A stretch of DNA of 64,000 nt from an uncultured Prevotellaceae bacterium (GTDB taxonomy: Bacteria > Bacteroidota > Bacteroidia > Bacteroidales > Bacteroidaceae), in NCBI GenBank assembly GCA_946617675.1, contig CAMOKH010000109.1, forward strand, positions 1 through 64,000, read 5' to 3'. A model generated the notes under the pieces. The model was given only the letters and a program-made list of their open reading frames with translations, had not been told where the DNA came from and did no database searches. Of this stretch, positions 7,545 through 17,799 are shown piece by piece (within the stretch, counting starts at the first letter, position 1; each line of letters starts with the position of its first letter). A program made the position numbers and the translations under genes.

Positions 7545-10067
7545 ATGAAACGATTAGCCAGTTTTCTACTCTGCTTAGTACTCACTGCCTCGGCGGCATG
7601 GGCACAGTCGGGCATGACCGACAACCAGGTGATGGACTACGTCATAGAACAGAACGCCAAGGGCGTGTCACGTCAACAGATTGTCACGCAGCTCATGCAG
7701 CGCGGCGTCACCATCGACCAGATACGCCGCATCCAGAAGAAATACCAACGACAGATTAAGAACGGCGCACTCGGCGCCGAGGACATCACCGCCGGTTCAA
7801 AGGAGGTGAAGGCCCGCATGCGCGAAGCCAACGGCGAGAAGCGCCAGGATGAGGTGGAGCGCGAAAAGCGTGGCGTCTCAAGCTACCGCATCAAGGAGAA
7901 CCGGCCGAAGACGAAGAAGAACACCTACGACGAGAAGGACGAGGAGTATATGGAGATGGACGACGCCATGGACTTCATGATGCCCGACTCGCTGAAGTAC
8001 TATTACGAAGAGGAGCAGACCAAGGGTCGCAAGATATTCGGCCACGACGTGTTCAACAACCGCAACATGACCTTCGAGAGCTCGATGAACATCGCCACGC
8101 CGCAGAACTACCGCTTAGGCCCGGGCGACGTGGTGAACGTTGACATCTGGGGAGCGTCGCAGGAGAGCGTCTCAGAGACCATCTCGCCTGACGGCACCAT
8201 CACCATCGAGGGCGTAGGCCTGGTCGAGCTGGGCGGACTGACGGTGAGTCAGGCCAAGAGCCGCCTGCGCCAGGTCATCGGTCCGCGCTATCAGGGCTCG
8301 CAGATACAGCTGACCGTCGGCCAGACGCGCACCATCACCGTCAGCGTCACCGGCGAGGTGAAGATGCCCGGCACCTACACCATGTCGGCCTTCGCCACCG
8401 TCTACAACGCGCTCTACATGGCGGGCGGCCCCAACGACATCGGCACGCTGCGCTCGGTGAAGGTGTTCCGTGGCGGGCGCCAGATTTCGAGCGTCGACGT
8501 CTACGCCTTCCTGCTGAACGGCCAGCTGACGGGCGACGTCCGCCTGCAGGACAACGACATCATCACCGTCGGCCCCTACGAGTCGCTGGTGTGCATCGCC
8601 GGCAAGGTGAAGCGCCCCATGTACTACGAGATGAAGAAGACCGAGAGCGCCGCCACGCTGCTGCGCTATGCCGGCGGATTCACCGGCGACGCCTTCACGA
8701 AGTCGGTCCGCGTTCACCGCAAGGCCGGCGCGCAGTACTCGGTGTTCAACGTCGGCGAGTTTGACATGAACGACTTCAAGGTGATGGACGAGGACTCGAT
8801 TACGGTCGACTCCACCATCGTGCGCTATCAGAACATGGTGCAGGTCATCGGCGCCGTCTTCCGTCCGGGCATGTACCAGGCGGGCGGCCATATCAGCACC
8901 GTCAAGGCGCTCATCGAGGCTGCCGGCGGACTGACCGAGGAGGCCATCGGCCAGCATGCCGTCATGCACCGCACGCGCCCCGACCGCTCGCTCGAGGTGA
9001 TGAGCATCGACATCAGCGGCATCCTTGAGGGCAGCACGCCCGACGTGCCCATCAAGAACGAGGACGTGCTCTACGTGGCCAGCAACGAGGAGCGCGAGGC
9101 CGACAAGACCATCACCATACACGGCGAGGTGGCTTACCCGGGCACGTATAAGTACGCCGCCAACCAGACGGTGGAGGATGCCATCCTGCAGGCTGGCGGA
9201 ATGACCAACGCCGCCTCACTGGCCAAGGTCGACGTGGCGCGCCGCATCATCGACGCCGAGGCCACCGAGGCCAGCGACACCCTGGCCTACACCTACAGCT
9301 TCAAGATTGACAAGGACTTCAGTATCAGTCAGGCCAACGACTTCACGCTGCAGCCCTACGACGAGATATACGTCCGCCGCAGTCCGAAATACAACGAGCA
9401 GCAGAACGTCACCGTTGAGGGCGAGGTACAGTTCAGTGGCAGCTACACCCTGTCGAGCAGCGGCCAGCGCCTGAGCGAGATTATCAAGCAGGCCGGCGGA
9501 CTGACCAAGCGCGCCTATCCCGAGGGCGCCAAGCTGCTGCGTAAGATGACCCAGGAGGAGCGCGAGCAGATGGAGACCATGCTGCGCACGGCCCAGCGCA
9601 ACACAGGCAGCGACTCCATCGACGTGAAGAAACTGGCCACACAGATGACCCGCAACGTAGGTATCGAGCTCGACAAGGCACTGGCCAACCCCGGCAGCGA
9701 CGACGACCCGATGCTGTTCGAGGGCGATCGCATCGTCGTGCCCCGCTACACGGGCACGGTCAGCATCAACGGCGAGGTGCTTTACCCCAACACCGTGCGT
9801 TACAAAGAGAACCTTTCGGTGAAAGACTATATCGACCTGGCCGGCGGTTTCACCTCTTCAGCAAAGAAGAACCAGACCATCATCATCTACATGAACGGCT
9901 TGGTGGCCAAGGCCGACCGTAAGCACAAGCCGACCCCCGGCTGCCAGATTCTCGTCCCCACGAAGCGCATGCGCCGCGGCTTGGGCCTGCAGGAGTGGAT
10001 CAGCATCGGCACCAGTGCCGCCTCGCTCGGCACCATGATAGCCACTATTGCTAACCTGACCAAATAA
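7545..10067 (+). CDS. multi-SLBB capsule/exopolysaccharide export outer membrane protein
   Basis: 840 aa with signal peptide; YRLGPGDVVNVDIWGASQ (Poly_export) and several SLBB-like repeats (VTGEVKMPGTY, VIGAVFRPGMY, IHGEVAYPGTY, VEGEVQFSGSY, INGEVLYPNTV). Confidence 0.92.
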   Translation: MKRLASFLLCLVLTASAAWAQSGMTDNQVMDYVIEQNAKGVSRQQIVTQLMQRGVTIDQIRRIQKKYQRQIKNGALGAEDITAGSKEVKARMREANGEKRQDEVEREKRGVSSYRIKENRPKTKKNTYDEKDEEYMEMDDAMDFMMPDSLKYYYEEEQTKGRKIFGHDVFNNRNMTFESSMNIATPQNYRLGPGDVVNVDIWGASQESVSETISPDGTITIEGVGLVELGGLTVSQAKSRLRQVIGPRYQGSQIQLTVGQTRTITVSVTGEVKMPGTYTMSAFATVYNALYMAGGPNDIGTLRSVKVFRGGRQISSVDVYAFLLNGQLTGDVRLQDNDIITVGPYESLVCIAGKVKRPMYYEMKKTESAATLLRYAGGFTGDAFTKSVRVHRKAGAQYSVFNVGEFDMNDFKVMDEDSITVDSTIVRYQNMVQVIGAVFRPGMYQAGGHISTVKALIEAAGGLTEEAIGQHAVMHRTRPDRSLEVMSIDISGILEGSTPDVPIKNEDVLYVASNEEREADKTITIHGEVAYPGTYKYAANQTVEDAILQAGGMTNAASLAKVDVARRIIDAEATEASDTLAYTYSFKIDKDFSISQANDFTLQPYDEIYVRRSPKYNEQQNVTVEGEVQFSGSYTLSSSGQRLSEIIKQAGGLTKRAYPEGAKLLRKMTQEEREQMETMLRTAQRNTGSDSIDVKKLATQMTRNVGIELDKALANPGSDDDPMLFEGDRIVVPRYTGTVSINGEVLYPNTVRYKENLSVKDYIDLAGGFTSSAKKNQTIIIYMNGLVAKADRKHKPTPGCQILVPTKRMRRGLGLQEWISIGTSAASLGTMIATIANLTK

Positions 10068-10102
10068 GAGGTGAGAAGTAAGAAGTTAGAAGTAAAAAGT
10101 AT
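10068..10102. repeat. heptamer repeat x5
   Basis: GAGGTGA GAAGTAA GAAGTTA GAAGTAA AAAGTAT between SLBB stop and Wzz start. Confidence 0.8.
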
Positions 10103-11153
10103 GGAAGAGAACAAGACAGACAACAAACCGATAGACCTGATAGCGATAGCCAAGTCGCTATGGTCGCAGCGTAAGGTTTATTATAAGGTATTGCCGGCCA
10201 CGCTAATCATCACATACCTGCTGATGGTTTGCATACCGCGCTACTACAAGTGCGAAATCAGTCTGGCACCTGAGACCAGCGGCACGTCAATCTCGGGCTC
10301 GATAGAGTCGCTGGCCTCGTCGTTCGGACTCAGTTCGCTCGGCAAGCTCAACTCCACCGACGCCATCTACGCTGAAATCTACCCCGAGGTCGTAGGCTCG
10401 AAGAACTTCATTGCCGAACTGATGACCGTTGACATCAAGACCAAGGAGGGCGACGTGGCGTGTAACTACTTCACCTACCTGCGCGACCACCAGAAGGCGC
10501 CGTGGTGGGGCTACATCAGGTCGTTCATCACCGAGTTGTTTTCCGACACGCCCCGCGACACCAGCAGCGGCAAGGAGAAACTCTCTGTGTTTAACCTCAC
10601 CAAGCATCAGGAGATGCTCTTCGACGCCGTGAAGGACAAAATCAGCTGTAAATACGACAAGCGGACAGACATCGTCTACATCGTCGTGAAGGACCAGGAC
10701 CCGCTGGTGGCCGCCATGATGGCTGAGGCGACGAGTGCCAAGCTGCAGGAGTTTATCATCAAGTACCGCACGAACAAGGCGCGCATCGACTACGAGTACT
10801 ACAAGAAGCTCAGCGAAACGGCAAAGGCCGACTACGAGGAAGCCCTCGTGAAGTATGCCGCCAGCGCCGATGCCCATACCAACACGGTGCTCGCCACCTA
10901 CCAGGCTAAGCTGGAGAGCATGGAGAACGACATGCAGGCCAAGTACAACATCTACACCGCCATGAACACCCAGATGCAGGGTGCCCAGGCCAAGTTGCAG
11001 GAGGCCACCCCGGCCTTCACCGTCATCGAGAGTGCCTCTATCCCCCATAAGCCGGCAGGTCCAAAAAGAATGATTATGTCTATCCTGATGACCATGCTCG
11101 CCGCCTTCGTCGTGACCGTCCGACTGTTGATGAAGAAAGAAAAAGCATCTTAA
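10101..11153 (+). CDS. Wzz/chain-length determinant-like protein without kinase domain
   Basis: N- and C-terminal TM segments (YYKVLPATLIITYLLMVCIPRYYKCEISL ... RMIMSILMTMLAAFVVTVRLLMKK); ORF track starts upstream at 10071, ATG at 10101 more likely. Confidence 0.82.
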   Translation: MEENKTDNKPIDLIAIAKSLWSQRKVYYKVLPATLIITYLLMVCIPRYYKCEISLAPETSGTSISGSIESLASSFGLSSLGKLNSTDAIYAEIYPEVVGSKNFIAELMTVDIKTKEGDVACNYFTYLRDHQKAPWWGYIRSFITELFSDTPRDTSSGKEKLSVFNLTKHQEMLFDAVKDKISCKYDKRTDIVYIVVKDQDPLVAAMMAEATSAKLQEFIIKYRTNKARIDYEYYKKLSETAKADYEEALVKYAASADAHTNTVLATYQAKLESMENDMQAKYNIYTAMNTQMQGAQAKLQEATPAFTVIESASIPHKPAGPKRMIMSILMTMLAAFVVTVRLLMKKEKAS

Positions 11154-11156
11154 TAA

Positions 11157-12221
11157 ATGGTCGTATCGCTCGTCTTGCTTTTCATCACCTGCTTTTCCCT
11201 GTCGTTCGTTGAGGATCGGCTGGGCGACAGAGAGAAAAAGATTCTCTACGTTCTCTTTGGGATAGCCATGATTATGATAGCAGGAACGCGCGAGGTGGGC
11301 TCCACGCCCGACACTGAGTCGTACGAAGAGATGTTCTACTCTGGGGAGGACAGCATTTCAATGTTGCTCACCGAACCCTCCTTCGGCATCATTACCAACA
11401 TCCTGCAGTCGATGTCGCTGGGCATCAACGCCCTGTTCTTCGTCTACGCCATCCTTGCCGTGCCCATCCAGCTGTTGGCCCTCTGGCGATTCTCGAAGAT
11501 TCCGCTGCTGATGCTGACCGTCTACCTCTCTTATTATTATATGATTCACGACATGGTGCAGATACGCTGTGCCGTCGCCTCGGGTCTGTTCTTATGGGCC
11601 ATCTACTTCTACGTCGAACGTAAGCCGGTGCTCACCCTGCTGTTCATTCTGATAGGCATTTTCTTCCACTTCTCAGCCGCAGCGGGACTCATCATCTTCT
11701 TCCTGGGTAACGGTTTCCCCCGGTGGCAGCGCTACCTGCTCTACGCCATCGTGCCCGTCGGGCTCGTCGTCTACGTCACCCATATCGACATCTTCTCACT
11801 CGTCCCCGATGAGTTGGGCGGCCTGAAGCTGATGAAATACCGCACCATGAGGGAAAAAGGCATCGAGGATGAGTTGGCCGGATGGAAATTGGGGAGCAAC
11901 CTCCTGATATGGATGAACATCGTGCTCTACTATGCGTGCATCTATTATCACGACTACTTGGTGAAGCACTTCAAGTACACGTCGGTGGCTATCAAGCTGC
12001 AGGGCGTAGGCTTCATTTTTCTCTTCTTTGTCAACGCGTTGAGCATGGTGGTCGGCAACCGCATGTGCGACTACTTCTCCATAGCGTCGGTATTGCTGTG
12101 GACGGCCTCTGTCTATGCCTTCACACCGATCATCATCGGCAAGATTATCAACAACGTGATATCTGCCGTCAGGTTTGTTGCCAGCGTGCTGGCCTACGGG
12201 CTGGCCCTGATGTTCATGTAA
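11157..12221 (+). CDS. EpsG family / O-antigen polymerase-like membrane protein
   Basis: Polytopic 354-aa ORF; GTREVGSTPDTESYEEMF and MIHDMVQIRCAVASGLFLWAIYF resemble EpsG family. Confidence 0.8.
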   Translation: MVVSLVLLFITCFSLSFVEDRLGDREKKILYVLFGIAMIMIAGTREVGSTPDTESYEEMFYSGEDSISMLLTEPSFGIITNILQSMSLGINALFFVYAILAVPIQLLALWRFSKIPLLMLTVYLSYYYMIHDMVQIRCAVASGLFLWAIYFYVERKPVLTLLFILIGIFFHFSAAAGLIIFFLGNGFPRWQRYLLYAIVPVGLVVYVTHIDIFSLVPDELGGLKLMKYRTMREKGIEDELAGWKLGSNLLIWMNIVLYYACIYYHDYLVKHFKYTSVAIKLQGVGFIFLFFVNALSMVVGNRMCDYFSIASVLLWTASVYAFTPIIIGKIINNVISAVRFVASVLAYGLALMFM

Positions 12222-12233
12222 AGCGCACATGTC

Positions 12234-13682
12234 ATGAGTCTGAAGAAGAATTTCATCTATAGCTGCTTTCTGACGGTATCTACCTACCTGTTTCCGCTGT
12301 TGGTCTACCCCTACGTGTCGAGGACGCTGGGACTGTCGAACATCGGTATCGTCAACTTTGTCGACAATCTGGTCAACTACTTCGTCTACCTCTCCATGAT
12401 GGGCATCTCGACAGTAGGCATCCGCGAGATTGCCGCCGTGCGCAGCAACCGCCAGTCCCTGTCGGCCACGTTCATCTCGTTGCTGTCGCTCACCATCATC
12501 ACCACACTGATAGCCATCGCGACCCTGTGGATAGCCATGTACACCGTGCCCAAGCTGTTCCCCTTCCGCGACCTGCTCTACGTGGGTCTCGTCAAGCTGG
12601 TGTTCAACCTGCTGCTCGTCGAGTGGTTCTTCGTGGGCATGGAGGACTTCAAGTATATCACGCAGCGCTCAATACTCATCAAGTGTCTCTACGTGGCGTC
12701 GGTCTTCCTGTTTGTCAGGGAGCCAGCCGACTACAAGTTCTACTTCTTTCTGGGCGTGGCCGTCGTCATCGCCAACGCCCTCGTCAACATCGTCTACAGC
12801 CGGCGCTTCGTCAGCTACTCCTTCCGGCGGGTCAACCTGAAGCCCTATTACAAGGCGTTTCTCATCATGGGCGTCTACATACTGTTTACCAACGTCTACA
12901 CCTACCTGAACCCCGTGTGGCTGGGTTTTGTAAGAGATACTGACGAGGTAGGCTACTTCACCACCGCCACCAAGCTGCACCACATCATCATGGCCGTACT
13001 GCTCTCGTTTACGAACATCCTGTATCCGCGTGTCTCAAACCTGCTGGCCGAGGGCAACAAGGAGGAGTTCTGGAATAAAATCAACACCGCCTTCGAGGCC
13101 ATATTCCTCTTCTCGTTTCCCACCATCGCATTCCTGCTGGTGGCAGGCCCCGACCTGCTCCACCTGTGCGTGGGCGACGGCTTCGAGGGGGCTTACCTGC
13201 CCCTGAGAATCATTTCGCCGCTGGTGCTCGTCATCGGTATCGAGCAGATTCTCGTCATTCAGATTCTCCTTGCCATGCATCAGGACATCATCGTGCTGCG
13301 CAACTCGTTTATCGGCGCCTTTGCAGCGCTCATCCTGAATATCCTCATCACGGCCAGTCTGGGAGCACCGGGGTCGGCCATCGTCTGGGTCATGGCCGAA
13401 TGTGTCATCATGGTATGCTCAGCGTCTGACATTTACCGCAAGTACCACTATCTGATGCCCGTCAGGAGAATGGCCATCTATTGCCTGTCGTACATTCCTC
13501 TCTTGCTGATTGCCTTCTTCATCTACCGCGAAGTGGGCAACAATTACACCATGCTTGCCGTCGTGGCTGCTGTCGTCATCGTTTACGCCTTCCTGACCGA
13601 GGTCTTCGTCCTGAAGAACAAGGTGGCCATGCAGCTCGCCGACACCGTTCGTCAATTCTTGCATTCACGTCATAACCATTAG
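12234..13682 (+). CDS. oligosaccharide flippase (Wzx-like)
   Basis: 482-aa polytopic ORF; FPLLVYPYVSRTLGLSNIGIVNFVDNLVNYFVYLSMMGI. Confidence 0.88.
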   Translation: MSLKKNFIYSCFLTVSTYLFPLLVYPYVSRTLGLSNIGIVNFVDNLVNYFVYLSMMGISTVGIREIAAVRSNRQSLSATFISLLSLTIITTLIAIATLWIAMYTVPKLFPFRDLLYVGLVKLVFNLLLVEWFFVGMEDFKYITQRSILIKCLYVASVFLFVREPADYKFYFFLGVAVVIANALVNIVYSRRFVSYSFRRVNLKPYYKAFLIMGVYILFTNVYTYLNPVWLGFVRDTDEVGYFTTATKLHHIIMAVLLSFTNILYPRVSNLLAEGNKEEFWNKINTAFEAIFLFSFPTIAFLLVAGPDLLHLCVGDGFEGAYLPLRIISPLVLVIGIEQILVIQILLAMHQDIIVLRNSFIGAFAALILNILITASLGAPGSAIVWVMAECVIMVCSASDIYRKYHYLMPVRRMAIYCLSYIPLLLIAFFIYREVGNNYTMLAVVAAVVIVYAFLTEVFVLKNKVAMQLADTVRQFLHSRHNH

Positions 13683-13692
13683 TCAGATTCCT

Positions 13693-14382
13693 ATGCTCTT
13701 GATCCTGCTCATATTAGTCGCACTGCTCTACTCGAAGTGGATTCTCATCACGCTGACATTCCCGTGGGTCAGCCTGCTCTTTCAGTTCCGGCGCCACAAA
13801 GGTACCGTGAGGAAAGTGCTGGCCGTGCCCGGCCTGGTCATTGAGCGCCTGACCAAGGACGGGGCCTCAAGGTTCATCATCCTGAACATCGGCTTCATCC
13901 CCTCGGTGACCTTACGCCGCGCGCTCTACCGCATGCTCGGGGCTGAGGTGGAGCGCCGCGCCGTGGTGCACTACCGCACGGAGCTCAGGGCACCTTACCG
14001 TCTGACCATCGGCCAGGGCAGCATCATCGGCGACAACGCCATCCTCGACGCCCGTAACGATCTCCGTATAGGCCGCAACGTCAACCTCTCGTCGAACGTG
14101 TCAATCTATACCGAGCAACACGACTACCGCGACCCGATGTTCGGCTACGATAACGAAAGAAACAAGGCCGTCGTCATCGGCGACCGCGTGTGGATAGGCA
14201 GCAACGTCGTCGTGCTGCCCGGCGTCACCATCGGCGAGGGCGCCGTCTGCTGTGCGGGCTGTGTCGTCACCCGCGACGTCGCCCCTTACGACGTCGTGGC
14301 CGGCATTCCCGCCCGTAAGATCAGCACGCGTCCTCAGACGCTGCAGTACGAGTTCGACGGCACGACGTGCTGGTTCTATTAA
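13693..14382 (+). CDS. hexapeptide-repeat acyltransferase (WcaF/maltose O-acetyltransferase-like)
   Basis: IGRNVNLSSNVSIYTEQHD...VIGDRVWIGSNVVVLPGVTIGEGAVCCAGCVVTRDVAPYDVVAGIPARKI. Confidence 0.88.
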   Translation: MLLILLILVALLYSKWILITLTFPWVSLLFQFRRHKGTVRKVLAVPGLVIERLTKDGASRFIILNIGFIPSVTLRRALYRMLGAEVERRAVVHYRTELRAPYRLTIGQGSIIGDNAILDARNDLRIGRNVNLSSNVSIYTEQHDYRDPMFGYDNERNKAVVIGDRVWIGSNVVVLPGVTIGEGAVCCAGCVVTRDVAPYDVVAGIPARKISTRPQTLQYEFDGTTCWFY

Positions 14383-14385
14383 TCG

Positions 14386-15591
14386 ATGACGTCCATGAAA
14401 AGACTCCTCCTGATTACGCTGCTCGCCGCCTGCCGGCTGCTGCCGACGTCAGCCGCCGACGCTGAGATGCCCATCATTGCCTTCAACGGCGTGCCCAGCT
14501 GGCAAACCGCCGACGCCCACTTCCTGACGTTCAGCGAGTGTGGCTTCAACGTCAGCCTGGCCCCCTATCCGTCGCTCGACCAGCTGGTCAAAGCCTGCCG
14601 CTCGGCCGAGCGAAGCGGCGTGAGGGTGCTGGGGCGATGCCCTGAAATGGTGAGCAACCCCACACTGGCCGCCCGGACGCTGAAACAAGAGCGGGGCTTC
14701 TACGGCTACTACATGCAGGACGAGCCGTCGGTGGCTGAAATCCACGAGCGCCAGAAGGAGATAGAGCGGCTGGCGACGACCGACATGACGCACGTGTTCT
14801 ACATCAACCTCTTCCCCTGCTACCGCGAGGACTGGATTCAGTCGGCCACGAAGGCCAAGACCTACCCCGAATACCTGAGGGCGGCCTTGGCGACGTCCTG
14901 CCAGCAGCTGTCGTTCGACTTCTACCCCGTCACGACCGGCGGTCTCAGGCCGACGTGGTATCACAACCTTGAGATGGTGCGCAGCGAGAGCCTCGCCGCG
15001 GGCAAGCCCTTCTGGGGCTTCGTGCTCTCCGTGCCCCACGACGTGCCCTTCACGCCCGCCACCTACTACCCCACCCCGACGCTGCCCGCACTACGGCTGC
15101 AGGTGTACGCTAACCTGGCCTACGGCGCTCAGGCCATTCAGTACTTCACCTACTGGACGCCCGCCCCGGGCCGCTTCAACTACCACGACGCACCCGTCGA
15201 CATGAACGGCCGGAAGACTGCCACCTACGCCACTGTCCAGCAGATGAACAGCGAGCTTAGGTCCGTGGCGCGGCTGTTCTACGGCTCGCGCGTGCTGACG
15301 GTCGGCCATCTGGGCGACATTCCCCAGGGCACGACCCGCCAGACCGAAATGCCCCTCAACATCCGCTCGCTGAGGATTTCCGGCCGGCGGGGAGCCATCG
15401 TCTCGCAGCTCGAGAAAGACGGCCACCGCTACCTGGCCGTCGTCAACAAGGACCACGAGCGCAGGATGACGGTCAGAATCAGGACGCAGAACGACACGCC
15501 GCGCCACCTGACAAAGACGCTCCAGGAGGAGCCGATGAAGCAGTCGTACACCGTCGCGGCGGGTGACATCCTCCTCTTCCGGCTGAAGTAG
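14386..15591 (+). CDS. secreted glycoside-hydrolase-like (TIM-barrel) protein
   Basis: Signal peptide; FNGVPSWQTADAHFLTFSECGFN, YGYYMQDEPSVAEIHER, LRLQVYANLAYGAQAIQYFTYWTP resemble GH42-like secreted enzymes. Confidence 0.6.
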   Translation: MTSMKRLLLITLLAACRLLPTSAADAEMPIIAFNGVPSWQTADAHFLTFSECGFNVSLAPYPSLDQLVKACRSAERSGVRVLGRCPEMVSNPTLAARTLKQERGFYGYYMQDEPSVAEIHERQKEIERLATTDMTHVFYINLFPCYREDWIQSATKAKTYPEYLRAALATSCQQLSFDFYPVTTGGLRPTWYHNLEMVRSESLAAGKPFWGFVLSVPHDVPFTPATYYPTPTLPALRLQVYANLAYGAQAIQYFTYWTPAPGRFNYHDAPVDMNGRKTATYATVQQMNSELRSVARLFYGSRVLTVGHLGDIPQGTTRQTEMPLNIRSLRISGRRGAIVSQLEKDGHRYLAVVNKDHERRMTVRIRTQNDTPRHLTKTLQEEPMKQSYTVAAGDILLFRLK

Positions 15592-15641
15592 GCAGGAGGG
15601 CCACTTGCCGACAGCCCTATTTCACGTTTTTTCGCCCAATG

Positions 15642-15674
15642 TTTTGGCTATTCAAAATAAAAGAAGTACCTTTG
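15642..15674 (+). promoter_or_regulatory. promoter (-33 TTTTG, 20-bp spacer, -7 TACCTTTG) before GT2 gene
   Basis: TTTTG 15642-15646 and TACCTTTG 15667-15674; internal promoter in EPS locus. Confidence 0.7.
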
Positions 15675-15705
15675 CACCAAACAACTAACAAATGGGTACA
15701 CTCTG

Positions 15706-16614
15706 ATGAAGTTCTCCATCACCATACCGACATACAGGGCCCAATACCTCAGGGAGGCTATTGAGAGCGTTGTCAGTCAGACGTGTCCTGACTGGGAACT
15801 CATCATCGTTGACGACTGCTCGCCAGAGAATCTGCACGCCATCGTCAAGCCCTTCCTGGCCGACAGCCGCATCAGCTACTACCGCAACGAGCGTAACTGC
15901 GGAGCGGCGAACGTGGTCGACAACTGGAACATCTGCCTCGGTCACTGCACGGGCGACTACGTCGTCTGCATGGGCGATGACGACCGACTGCTGCCCTGCT
16001 GTCTGGAGGAATACCTGAGGCTGATAGCTCAGTACCCTGACCTGAACGTCTACCACGCCAGGACGAGAATCATCGACGAGGCGGGGAACGCTGTCGAGAC
16101 GCTGGCGGCGTTGCCTCCCTACGAGACCTGTCAGGAGATGCTTCGCGGCCAGTGGAAAGACAGACGCAAACAGTTCATCGGTGACTTCCTGTTTAGCCGC
16201 CAGTGGCTCGTCGCCAAGGGGGGCTACGTCAATTTCCCGTTAGCATACTGTAGCGACTGGGCCACGGCCAACCTCGCTGCCAAGGAGAAGGGCATTGCCA
16301 ACGGCGGACAGGTCATGTTTGAATACAGGAGTCACAACAAGACCATCTCGCGCTCGCAGAACCTGAGACTGACCGTCACAGCCTGCGACGAGGCGTTCCG
16401 GTGGTATGAGCACAACTTTGAGGGGCTGCTCCCCGACGTCTTCCGTCACTACTTCGCCAGCAGCATCAAGCGCTTGGTCATCATGGACGTTACAGGCAGG
16501 CCCCTTTGCGAAATGCCTTATTGGCTGTTTCGTGCGCCAAAGACGTTCATATCAAGAAGCGAGATGGCTAATGCCTGCCTAAGGGGCGTGGCAGCGAAAA
16601 TCCTTAAACCTTAA
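15706..16614 (+). CDS. family 2 glycosyltransferase
   Basis: FSITIPTYRAQYLREAIESVVSQTCPDWELIIVDDCS, VCMGDDD. Confidence 0.92.
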   Translation: MKFSITIPTYRAQYLREAIESVVSQTCPDWELIIVDDCSPENLHAIVKPFLADSRISYYRNERNCGAANVVDNWNICLGHCTGDYVVCMGDDDRLLPCCLEEYLRLIAQYPDLNVYHARTRIIDEAGNAVETLAALPPYETCQEMLRGQWKDRRKQFIGDFLFSRQWLVAKGGYVNFPLAYCSDWATANLAAKEKGIANGGQVMFEYRSHNKTISRSQNLRLTVTACDEAFRWYEHNFEGLLPDVFRHYFASSIKRLVIMDVTGRPLCEMPYWLFRAPKTFISRSEMANACLRGVAAKILKP

Positions 16615-16629
16615 TACGAGCAACCTGAC

Positions 16630-17793
16630 ATGAACATCCTCTTAGACTTCATACCATTCCAGATTAACGACGGCATCGGCGGGGCGGCGAGCTACGCCAA
16701 GGCCGTCAGCGACGAGATTTGCTCGAGCGTGGGTCCTCAAGACCAGCTGTTTGCCACTTACGACTCCTCACTGGGCACCGGCAGGCAGTACGACCACGAG
16801 GATTACGCTCGGCAGCACGACATCACGTTGGTAGACCTGTCAGCTGCACCACTGAGCCGGCATATCGCCCAGAACAACATCCAGGTTGTCTTCATCGCGA
16901 TAGCCCAGTTTTACAGCGCCTATGACCTGAGCGGGATAAGCTGCAGGGTGGTCATGGGCATACACGACATCTGGGATGTCGAGCGCGAGGACAACCACAT
17001 AGAGCTCATCATCCGCGACAGCCGACTGGAGAACACTTTCCGCTGGCTGAAACGGCTGGCAGGGTCGTTCAGCGGGCGCCACTACAGTCAGCAGCAGGCC
17101 ATCTACAACCACATCATGCCGCTATATGCCGCACCGGCCACCATATCATTTACCGTTTCAGAATACACTCGGGCAGCCCTGACCTACCACTTCCCCGTTT
17201 TGACCAATAAGGACATCCACGTGCTGTATTCGCCGGCGAGGGCGGTGCCCATACTGCCGGCTGTTGAGAACGAGCAGCTGAGGAGCCTGATTGACAACAA
17301 ACGGCAGTATCTGTTCATGCTGTCGGCAAACCGGCGTCTGAAGAATGCGAGACTGCTGGTCGAGGTGTATCAGCGACTACTGGCTGAGCATCCCGACCTG
17401 CACCTGGTGACGCTGAAATATGGCTGTTCGGTGCATCCGCAGCATGTGGACATCCCTTTCCTGACCGATGCAGACCTTCAGCACGCCTACAAGCATGCTT
17501 ATGCACTGGTCTTCACGTCGTTCTTCGAGGGATTCGGCTATCCACCTGTCGAGGCCATGAGATACCTGACGCCTACCGTGGTCTCAAATGTCACCAGCAT
17601 TCCAGAGATAGTGGGCGAGGCCGGCATCTATTTCTCGCCATTCTATCCTGCCGACCTGTTCCGCGCACTGAAGACGGTGCTCGAGGACCGCAACTGCCGC
17701 GCCACCCAGTTGTCGCGCCGCTTTGCTGAAGTAACAAAACGCCAGCAGGACGATCTGAAGAAACTGTCTCAGTTAATAATCAGCAACGAATAA
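16630..17793 (+). CDS. GT4-like glycosyltransferase
   Basis: GIGGAASYAKAV start and ALVFTSFFEGFGYPPVEAMRYLTPTVVSNVTSIPEIVGEAGIYFSP. Confidence 0.88.
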   Translation: MNILLDFIPFQINDGIGGAASYAKAVSDEICSSVGPQDQLFATYDSSLGTGRQYDHEDYARQHDITLVDLSAAPLSRHIAQNNIQVVFIAIAQFYSAYDLSGISCRVVMGIHDIWDVEREDNHIELIIRDSRLENTFRWLKRLAGSFSGRHYSQQQAIYNHIMPLYAAPATISFTVSEYTRAALTYHFPVLTNKDIHVLYSPARAVPILPAVENEQLRSLIDNKRQYLFMLSANRRLKNARLLVEVYQRLLAEHPDLHLVTLKYGCSVHPQHVDIPFLTDADLQHAYKHAYALVFTSFFEGFGYPPVEAMRYLTPTVVSNVTSIPEIVGEAGIYFSPFYPADLFRALKTVLEDRNCRATQLSRRFAEVTKRQQDDLKKLSQLIISNE

Positions 17794-17799
17794 ACTGCA

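Noticed and set aside
8172-9122. 316-aa minus-strand ORF
   Set aside because: Antisense to the SLBB export protein; H/V/A/D-rich shadow frame
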